A stretch of 11,188 nt of DNA from assembly GCA_021154065.1 (NCBI GenBank), contig JAJKJG010000171.1, forward strand, positions 1-11,188, written 5' to 3'. Positions 7,247-11,188 of the stretch are shown here, piece by piece. The notes under the pieces were generated by a model. That model saw nothing but the letters and a program-made list of their open reading frames with translations, ran no database searches and was not told where the DNA came from. This stretch comes from Methylobacterium sp. (lineage in GTDB: Bacteria > Pseudomonadota > Alphaproteobacteria > Rhizobiales > Beijerinckiaceae). The first letter of the stretch is position 1; each line of letters starts with the position of its first letter. The position numbers were made by a program, and so were the translations under genes.

Positions 7247-7344
7247 AGCATGATCCCGAAAAGTGGCGACCGGTTTTCGGAAAAGATCATGCTCAAACAA
7301 GGAGGTAGAGCGGATGACGACTCGAAGAGAAGTCATCCCGCTCT
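7246..7344 (+). repeat. Paired-palindrome intergenic repeat, copy 2
   Basis: This second 99-base copy of the element at 661-759 is in the same orientation. The first 49 bases match copy 1 except at one position. The second hairpin (left arm 7307-7318, right arm 7331-7344) keeps its arms but has a diverged loop and one bulged base. As in copy 1, the repeat begins on the last A of the upstream gene's stop codon. It fills almost all of the gap between tupA and tupB, so it lies inside a presumed operon. There, stem-loops could protect the tupA message from decay or reduce read-through into tupB, as REP elements do in enterobacterial operons. That role is inferred. Confidence 0.9.
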
Positions 7345-7356
7345 GAGCCGCCGGTG
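7299..7356 (+). promoter_or_regulatory. Shine-Dalgarno and 10-codon mini-ORF leading into the tupB start
   Basis: AAGGAGGT (7299-7306) is a perfect Shine-Dalgarno. Seven bases later an ATG (7314) opens a ten-codon frame (MTTRREVIPL) ending with TGA at 7344-7346, seven bases before the tupB GTG (7354). The tupB GTG has no Shine-Dalgarno of its own. The mini-ORF covers the second hairpin of the repeat almost exactly. Translating it would melt the stem and could deliver ribosomes to tupB by re-initiation. The Shine-Dalgarno is missing from repeat copy 1. The sequence facts are clear, but whether the peptide is made is unknown. Confidence 0.4.
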
Positions 7357-8052
7357 GAGGAGTTCGGCCGCGCCTTCGCTCTCGCCCTGACGCTTCTCGG
7401 CGCGCTCGACCGCGAGCTCATCGCGATCGTCGGCCTGTCGCTGCGCGTCAGCCTCTCGGCGACGCTCCTCGCCTTCTGCCTTGGCGCGCCGCTCGGCGCG
7501 ATGCTCGCCGTGTACCGGGTGCCGGGGCGCCAGGTCTGGCTCGTCGCCGTGAACGCGCTGCTCGGCCTGCCGCCGGTCGTCGTCGGGCTCGCGGTCTACC
7601 TTCTCCTGTCGCGCGCAGGGCCGCTCGGAGGGCTCGGGCTCCTGTTCACGCCGGGGGCGATGATCGCGGCCCAGACCGTGCTCGCAACGCCGATCGTCAT
7701 TGCTCTCGTGCACCGCCTCTGCGAGCCGCTCTGGGCCGAGTACGGCGACGCGCTCATCGCTGACGGCGCCTCGCATCCGCGCGCCATCGCGACGCTGTTC
7801 GCGATCGGCCGCGCCGGCCTCGTCACCGCGTTCCTTGCCGCCTTCGGGCGCGCCATCGCCGAGGTCGGCGCGATCATCATCGTCGGCGGCAACATCCGCG
7901 GCCACACCCGCACCATGACGACGGCGATCGCGCTCGAGACCAGCAAGGGCGACCTCGCGCTCGCGCTCGCGCTCGGGCTGATCCTCATCGCCCTCTCGGT
8001 CCTGGTGACGGCGCTGACCTTCTGGCTCAACCGCCGGATCGGGGTGCGATAG
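7354..8052 (+). CDS. tupB: Tungstate-type ABC transporter permease TupB
   Basis: This 232-residue inner-membrane permease has about five or six hydrophobic segments and is the usual length of TupB. It forms the channel through which oxyanion delivered by TupA is moved at the expense of ATP. Family features include LPPVVVGLAVYLLLSRAGPLG (near residues 72-92) and a cytoplasmic coupling segment, EYGDALIADGASHPRAIATL (from about residue 129), with the conserved G for ATPase contact. The segment IAEVGAIIIVGGNIRGHTRTMTTAI follows. The start is GTG 7354; the frame is open back only to a TGA at 7315-7317, and no other start codon lies between. No partner ATPase gene follows: the TAG at 8050-8052 is 4 bases from the end of a convergent gene. 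The ATPase must be encoded elsewhere, or the importer borrows one. Confidence 0.88.
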   Translation: MEEFGRAFALALTLLGALDRELIAIVGLSLRVSLSATLLAFCLGAPLGAMLAVYRVPGRQVWLVAVNALLGLPPVVVGLAVYLLLSRAGPLGGLGLLFTPGAMIAAQTVLATPIVIALVHRLCEPLWAEYGDALIADGASHPRAIATLFAIGRAGLVTAFLAAFGRAIAEVGAIIIVGGNIRGHTRTMTTAIALETSKGDLALALALGLILIALSVLVTALTFWLNRRIGVR

Positions 8053-8056
8053 CGGA

Positions 8057-8554
8057 TCAGGTCACCCTCATCACCTTCGCGCCGATCGCCTGCGCAAGCG
8101 CCCGCGGCTCGACGGAGAACACCGCCGAGGGGGTGCCGGCGGCGGCCCAGACGAGGTCGTAGCCGAGGAGATCCTCGTCGAGGAAGGTCGGCATCGCGGT
8201 CGCGTGGCCGAAGGGCGGGATGCCGCCGATCGCAAACCCGGTCGAGGCGCGCACGGCGTCGGCGTCGGGACGGGTCAGGGCTTCGCCGATCACGCCCGCC
8301 GCCGCCTTCTCGTTCACCCGGTTGCGGCCCGAAACCAAGAGCAGGTACGGCGCGCCGCTCGCCTTGCCGGCAAAGACCAGCGACTTGACGATCTGTCCGA
8401 CGTCGCAGCCGCATGCCGCCGCCGCCTCATCGGCGGTGCGCGTCGATTGCGGCATGGCGCGGATCGCGATCGCGAGGCCGAGCCGCCCGGCGGCGTCGCG
8501 GACCTTGAGCGCGCTCGGCGGCAGAGCCGGCGTGGTTTCGACGACGCCGGTCAC
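8057..8554 (-). CDS. YbaK/EbsC-family aminoacyl-tRNA deacylase
   Basis: This 165-residue protein of the YbaK/ProX/EbsC editing-domain superfamily is at the usual length. Members hydrolyse mischarged tRNA, such as Cys- or Ala-tRNA(Pro), in the cytoplasm. Visible hallmarks are QIVKSLVF (54-61) with the conserved Lys57, LLLVSGRNRVNEKA (71-84), IGGIPPFGHATAMPTFLD (109-126) and a C-terminal AVFSVEP. The start chosen is GTG 8552-8554, which overlaps the TGA of the upstream metallophosphoesterase gene by four bases (GTGA), a typical sign of translational coupling. The frame remains open upstream, but that part only shadows the phosphoesterase. The specific misacylated tRNA cannot be read from the sequence. 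Confidence 0.88.
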   Translation of the reverse strand: MTGVVETTPALPPSALKVRDAAGRLGLAIAIRAMPQSTRTADEAAAACGCDVGQIVKSLVFAGKASGAPYLLLVSGRNRVNEKAAAGVIGEALTRPDADAVRASTGFAIGGIPPFGHATAMPTFLDEDLLGYDLVWAAAGTPSAVFSVEPRALAQAIGAKVMRVT

Positions 8555-9438
8555 TGGCTCAGCTCGGTCACGCTGAGGCAGCCGACGGTGCCGTCGGCCT
8601 TGAGCCCGTGCAGCTCCGCCTTGAGCGTGAAGCCGCCCGGATCGCCCTCGATCAGATAGAGGTAATAGCCGGCGCTGTGCACGAGCGTGCCGCCGCGCGC
8701 CGAGGCCGAGGGCGCGCCGATCACCGGCACCTTGGCCTGCGGCCCCATGAGCCAGGCGAGCGAGCCGACATGGTTGTGGCCGTGGATCACGAGCTCGGCG
8801 CCGGCACGCGCGATCATCGCCTCGAAGCCGCGGGCGTCGGTGAGGTTGCGGCCGCCCGGCGCGCCGCCGACATGGGGCGGGTGGTGGATCATGACAATGC
8901 GGAAGAGCTTCTCGCCGGACAGCTCGGTAAGCAGCTGCTCGGCCTCCTTGAGCTGCTTGCCCCCGACCTTGCCGCTGGCGACGAGCGGCGGCCGCGGCAC
9001 CGCCGAGGACAGCCCGACGAGAGCGATCTTGCCGCGCCGGCGCACATAGGGGAAGCGGCACATGGCGCCGTCGTCGCCGCGCGTCCACGGCGCGACCTCG
9101 GCGAGCAGCCCCTCGAGCGCGCCCTTGACGTAGGCGTCGTGGTTGCCCGGCACGAGGCTCACCGTCTCGGGCGGCCCGAGCCCCTCCATGAAGACGCGGC
9201 TCGGCGGCCATTCGCTCGGCAGGCCGATGTTGCAGAGGTCGCCGGTGCAGGCGATGTGGTCGGGCGCGGCGGCGCGGATGTCGGCGACGAGCGCCGCGAG
9301 GATGTCCATGTCGTGGGCGGCGCGGCGGCTGCGATGCCAGTTGAACCAGCCGGTGACGCGCTTCGAGAACAGCTCGCGCACCTTCGCCCGCGGCAGCGGG
9401 CCGACATGCGGATCGGTGAGGTGGGCGAGGCGGAACAT
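8551..9438 (-). CDS. Calcineurin-like metallophosphoesterase
   Basis: This 295-residue cytoplasmic enzyme of the calcineurin-like phosphoesterase superfamily has all five metal-site blocks: DPH (9-11), GDLCN (66-70), GNHD (98-101), IHHPPH (184-189) and HGHNH (219-223). The layout resembles class III cyclic-nucleotide phosphodiesterase (CpdA-like) and related hydrolases, so cAMP or another phosphoester could be the substrate, but none can be assigned. ATG 9436-9438 was chosen because the conserved MFRLAHLTDPHVG begins there; an in-frame TTG three codons upstream (9447) is possible. Neither has a clear Shine-Dalgarno. The stop overlaps the GTG of the YbaK-like gene, so the two proteins are probably made together. 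mbfA ends about 50 bases upstream on the same strand, so it may be part of the same transcript. Confidence 0.9.
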   Translation of the reverse strand: MFRLAHLTDPHVGPLPRAKVRELFSKRVTGWFNWHRSRRAAHDMDILAALVADIRAAAPDHIACTGDLCNIGLPSEWPPSRVFMEGLGPPETVSLVPGNHDAYVKGALEGLLAEVAPWTRGDDGAMCRFPYVRRRGKIALVGLSSAVPRPPLVASGKVGGKQLKEAEQLLTELSGEKLFRIVMIHHPPHVGGAPGGRNLTDARGFEAMIARAGAELVIHGHNHVGSLAWLMGPQAKVPVIGAPSASARGGTLVHSAGYYLYLIEGDPGGFTLKAELHGLKADGTVGCLSVTELSQ

Positions 9439-9489
9439 GTCAGGCAACGCCGCGGCGGGGCGCCAGTTCGCGCCCGCCGCCGCGCGCCG

Positions 9490-10461
9490 TCAAGCGCTGC
9501 CGATGAAGATGCCGGCGAGCAGCACGAGCACGCCGCCGAGGATGACCTGCATGGTGGCGCTCCAGAACGGCGTCTCCATGTAGTGCGTTCGGATCCACGA
9601 GATCGCGACGAGCTCGACCGCGACCACGACGGCGGCGATGCCGGTCGCGACGTAGAAGGCGTTCGGCCAGCCGTCCGGAATGAGATAGGGCAGGGTGTGC
9701 CCGAGCCCGCCGAGCGCCGTCATGATCCCGCAGACGAGGCCGCGCATCCAGGGCGAGCCGCGGCCGGTGATCTCGCCGTTGTCGGAGAGCGCCTCGGTAA
9801 AGCCCATGCTGATGCCGGCGCCGACCGAGGCCGCGAGGCCGACGAGGAAGGTCTGCCAGTTGCTGTGCGTCGCGAACGCCGCCGCGAACAGCGGCGCGAG
9901 CGTCGACACCGAGCCGTCGATGAGGCCGGCAAGGCCGGGCTGGACGTATTGCAGGACGAAGAGCCGCCGCGCCGCGCGCTCCTCGGTCGCCTTGGTGTCG
10001 GCGGTGAGGTGGGCCTCGGTGATCTCCTCGGCGCGCTTCTCGTGGCCGCGCTCGACCTCGGCGAGCTCGGTGAAGAGCTGGCGCGCCGAGACGTCGGTCG
10101 CCTGGCTTGCCGCCTTGTCGTAGAAATTCGCCGCCTGGCGCTCCATGAGCTCGGCCTCGGCGCGCATCTTGTCGAGGTCGAGGTTCGGGCTCCACCACAC
10201 CGGCCGGCGCTTCAGGAAGCCGCGCACGTCCTCGCGGCGGATCGGCGGCAGGTGCTCGCCGAAGCGCGTCCGGTAGAGGTCGTAGAGGGAGCTGCGGTGG
10301 CCGCGCTCCTCCTCGGCCATGTCGTCGAAGATGCCGGCCGAGCCTTCGAAATCGGGCCGCAGCCGATCCGCGAAGCTCTGGTAGATTCGCGAATCCTCTT
10401 CCTCGTTGGCGATCGCGAGGGCGAGGATCTCGCGCTCCGTCAAGTCCGAGAGCGCTTTCAC
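9490..10461 (-). CDS. mbfA: Membrane-bound ferritin MbfA (ferritin-like domain fused to VIT/CCC1 iron exporter)
   Basis: This 323-residue fusion has an N-terminal erythrin/ferritin-like domain (about 8-160) carrying two Glu plus ExxH sets for a di-iron site: E20, E52/H55 (EEERGH) and E107, E137/H140 (EVERGH). The C-terminal VIT/CCC1-type membrane domain (about 165-323) includes PGLAGLIDGSVSTLAPLFAAA and GAGISMGFTEALSD, with several transmembrane helices. MbfA of Bradyrhizobium and Agrobacterium exports iron and protects against iron and peroxide stress, and it is controlled by Irr. The start is GTG 10459-10461 with AGGAG six bases upstream. That Shine-Dalgarno lies at the edge of a palindrome matching the Irr box, which supports iron control. 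Both halves look intact, and the length is typical. Confidence 0.95.
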   Translation of the reverse strand: MKALSDLTEREILALAIANEEEDSRIYQSFADRLRPDFEGSAGIFDDMAEEERGHRSSLYDLYRTRFGEHLPPIRREDVRGFLKRRPVWWSPNLDLDKMRAEAELMERQAANFYDKAASQATDVSARQLFTELAEVERGHEKRAEEITEAHLTADTKATEERAARRLFVLQYVQPGLAGLIDGSVSTLAPLFAAAFATHSNWQTFLVGLAASVGAGISMGFTEALSDNGEITGRGSPWMRGLVCGIMTALGGLGHTLPYLIPDGWPNAFYVATGIAAVVVAVELVAISWIRTHYMETPFWSATMQVILGGVLVLLAGIFIGSA

Positions 10462-10468
10462 GGCGAGC

Positions 10469-10495
10469 TCCTGTTTAGATCGGTTCTAAACAGGA
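10469..10495 (-). promoter_or_regulatory. Irr-type iron control element (ICE) upstream of mbfA
   Basis: A perfect inverted repeat has 11-base arms, TCCTGTTTAGA (10469-10479) and TCTAAACAGGA (10485-10495), around a 5-base centre. Its core TTTAGATCGGTTCTAAA (10474-10490) matches the rhizobial Irr consensus TTTAGAAnnnTTCTAAA with one mismatch. Its gene-proximal edge overlaps the mbfA Shine-Dalgarno, and the site covers a -10-like sequence. Irr is known to bind such sites under low iron and repress mbfA in related bacteria. Conservation of the arms beyond the core is unusual and could allow an RNA hairpin as well. Confidence 0.85.
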
Positions 10496-10512
10496 ACGGC
10501 GTAGGCCTTCAA
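10483..10512 (-). promoter_or_regulatory. Candidate mbfA promoter overlapping the Irr box
   Basis: On the minus strand, TTGAAG (10507-10512) and TAGAAC (10483-10488) are separated by 18 bases. Each matches its consensus (TTGACA, TATAAT) at four positions. If real, the Irr palindrome lies across the -10 element, as expected for repression by blocking RNA polymerase. Confidence 0.35.
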
Positions 10513-10530
10513 CCCCGCATCGGGCGCGGG
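10505..10530. repeat. Direct repeat, copy A, downstream of the 39-codon ORF
   Basis: CCCCGCATCGGGCGCGGG (10513-10530) matches 17 of 18 bases at 10691-10708, and the preceding GCCTT is shared too. The two copies bracket the small ORF at 10542-10661. The CCCCGCATCGGG part can form a short stem. Copy A also lies at the -35 region of mbfA. Confidence 0.55.
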
Positions 10531-10541
10531 GGCGGCTGACG

Positions 10542-10661
10542 TCAGTACTGGGTGCCGGGGATCAGGGCCGAGTAGACTGCATGGTCGGAGAGGTCGAGGG
10601 CGGGCGTCCAGACGAACCGCACCGGGCGGCTCAGACGGGAGAGGAGGAAGGTGAGGAACAT
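10542..10661 (-). CDS. Small ORF, 39 residues, function unknown
   Basis: A short frame runs from ATG (10659-10661) to TGA (10542-10544). It encodes 39 residues: a hydrophobic, basic start (MFLTFLLSRLSRPVRFVW) followed by TPALDLSDHAVYSALIPGTQ and a C-terminal Tyr. Support comes from a GAAAGG Shine-Dalgarno (10669-10674) seven bases before the ATG, 36 of 39 codons ending in G or C as in the neighbouring genes, and a TATAAA promoter element upstream. The N-terminal half could be a short amphipathic membrane anchor. It lies just upstream of mbfA on the same strand, 81 bases from the mbfA start. I do not recognise the family. A chance ORF remains possible. Confidence 0.55.
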   Translation of the reverse strand: MFLTFLLSRLSRPVRFVWTPALDLSDHAVYSALIPGTQY

Positions 10662-10680
10662 GGCAGGGCCTTTCGGATGA

Positions 10681-10708
10681 GCCTTTATAGCCCCGCTTCG
10701 GGCGCGGG
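10681..10708. repeat. Direct repeat, copy B, upstream of the 39-codon ORF
   Basis: GCCTTTATAG followed by CCCCGCTTCGGGCGCGGG (10691-10708) is the partner of the repeat at 10505-10530, with one mismatch in the 18-base core and two extra bases in the AT-rich part. Copy B overlaps the candidate promoter of the small ORF. Confidence 0.55.
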
Positions 10709-10712
10709 TCTC
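10684..10712 (-). promoter_or_regulatory. Candidate promoter of the 39-codon ORF
   Basis: On the minus strand, TATAAA (10684-10689, five of six to the -10 consensus) lies 17 bases after GAGACC (10707-10712, only three of six to the -35 consensus). The predicted start at about 10677 would give a leader of about 15 bases containing the Shine-Dalgarno. Confidence 0.3.
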
Positions 10713-10740
10713 GCGTCCGTTCCAGGGGGCAGCTATGTTC

Positions 10741-10764
10741 CTTGCTCATGCGCTTGCTCATCCG
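10741..10764. repeat. Tandem 12-base repeat upstream of the NUDIX gene
   Basis: CTTGCTCATGCG is followed directly by CTTGCTCATCCG, two copies with one mismatch. It lies about 30 bases before the NUDIX start, between divergent genes. It could be a pair of regulator half-sites or a chance duplication. Confidence 0.4.
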
Positions 10765-10792
10765 GGCCTGACCTCGCGTTCGGGGCGGCGCC

Positions 10793-11188
10793 GTGAAGGG
10801 GAGGCTGCGAGCCCGGGAGGGCGTTCGGATCCCGGGGGTCGGGCGGCTGCTGCACGCCTATTGGCGCTTCTCGCGCGGCCTGACGCTCGGCGTCCGCACC
10901 GTCGTGATCGACGGCCGCGAGCGCGTCTTCCTCGTCCGCCACACCTACGCCCATGGCTGGCATTTCCCCGGCGGCGGCGTCGAGCCCGGCGAGGCAGCGC
11001 TCGACGCCGCCCGGCGCGAGCTCCGCGAGGAGGCCCAAATCGACATCGTCGGCGAGCCGCGGCTGCACGGCGTGTTCTTCAACAAGGGGGCGTCGCGCCG
11101 CGACCACGTCGTCGTCTACGTGGTCCGCGATTTCCGGGTGATCGCCGAAAAGGCGCCCGACCGCGAGATCGCCGAGGCGCGCTTCTTC
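10793..11188 (+). CDS. NUDIX hydrolase (5' part)
   Basis: An open frame from GTG 10793 continues past the window end; 132 codons are visible. NUDIX enzymes cleave nucleoside diphosphates linked to another group, with Mg2+ or Mn2+, in the cytoplasm. The NUDIX box is clear: GGVEPGE, seven residues, then RELREEAQI, which fits Gx5Ex7REUxEExGU except that Gln replaces the second Gly. Before it, TYAHGWHFPGGG is the usual lead-in strand and loop. The frame has a TGA at 10769-10771, and GTG 10793 is the first start codon after it; the next in-frame GTG falls inside the first strand of the fold. No good Shine-Dalgarno is seen. The N-terminal LLHAYWRFSRGLTLGVR resembles the short extension of alphaproteobacterial NUDIX proteins. 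The substrate cannot be read from the sequence. Confidence 0.85.
   Translation, partial: MKGRLRAREGVRIPGVGRLLHAYWRFSRGLTLGVRTVVIDGRERVFLVRHTYAHGWHFPGGGVEPGEAALDAARRELREEAQIDIVGEPRLHGVFFNKGASRRDHVVVYVVRDFRVIAEKAPDREIAEARFF

Noticed and set aside
8555..9211. Upstream extension of the YbaK-like frame
   Set aside because: The upstream part only overlaps the phosphoesterase in another frame and has no similarity to the YbaK family; the GTG at 8554 gives the normal family length.
8608..10539. Long plus-strand open frame of 643 codons antisense to the phosphoesterase and mbfA
   Set aside because: It is the complement of two genes with clear family motifs; its Arg/Ala/Glu-rich composition is typical of antisense frames in GC-rich DNA, and no domain is recognisable.
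10486..10761. Minus-strand open frame of 91 codons covering the small ORF region
   Set aside because: It is a different frame over the 39-codon ORF and the Irr box, with Pro/Arg-rich composition and no Shine-Dalgarno at its start.
10748..10771. Seven-codon frame (MRLLIRA) just before the NUDIX gene
   Set aside because: It is too short, built from the tandem 12-base repeat, and lacks a Shine-Dalgarno.

Overview
The window is a GC-rich, tightly packed stretch of a bacterial chromosome. Three things point to an alphaproteobacterium of the order Hyphomicrobiales (Rhizobiales): an mbfA gene preceded by an Irr-type iron-control palindrome, two copies of a paired-palindrome intergenic repeat of the AAGCATGATCCCGAAAAGTGG type common in that order, and the very high third-position GC. 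The genus cannot be read from the sequence. No rRNA, tRNA, CRISPR array, insertion sequence or prophage gene was seen. All gene-free gaps are shorter than 150 bases.

Left part (1-3354). The 3' end of a PfkB-family kinase, most likely 2-keto-3-deoxygluconate kinase (kdgK), is followed by a 99-base repeat that fills the whole gap to the convergent PAQR/hemolysin-III membrane protein gene (trhA). Upstream of trhA on the same strand lies an SGNH/GDSL-type hydrolase, which is divergent from an ExoZ/OafA-like membrane acyltransferase.

Middle part (3417-8052, all plus strand). An NAD(P)-dependent aldehyde dehydrogenase is followed by a Uma2-family (DUF820) nuclease-like gene broken by a one-base frameshift, and then by an SDR oxidoreductase whose Shine-Dalgarno sequence overlaps the Uma2 stop codon. 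Next come tupA and tupB, the binding protein and permease of a tungstate-type ABC importer. The second copy of the 99-base repeat lies between them. No ATPase gene (tupC) follows: tupB runs to within 4 bases of a convergent gene.

Right part (8057-11188). Four genes read leftward: a YbaK/EbsC-type aminoacyl-tRNA deacylase translationally coupled to a metallophosphoesterase, then mbfA (a ferritin-like domain fused to a VIT/CCC1 iron-export domain) under a near-perfect Irr box, then a 39-codon small ORF. A NUDIX hydrolase reads rightward off the window edge.

The genes do not form one pathway. The two clearest functional groups are oxyanion uptake (tupAB) and iron homeostasis (mbfA with its operator). 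The most unusual structures are regulatory. The repeat copy between tupA and tupB carries a perfect Shine-Dalgarno and a 10-codon mini-ORF ending just before the tupB start. The mbfA operator palindrome could also fold in RNA and cover the mbfA ribosome binding site. I see no convincing new multi-gene defence or mobile system here.
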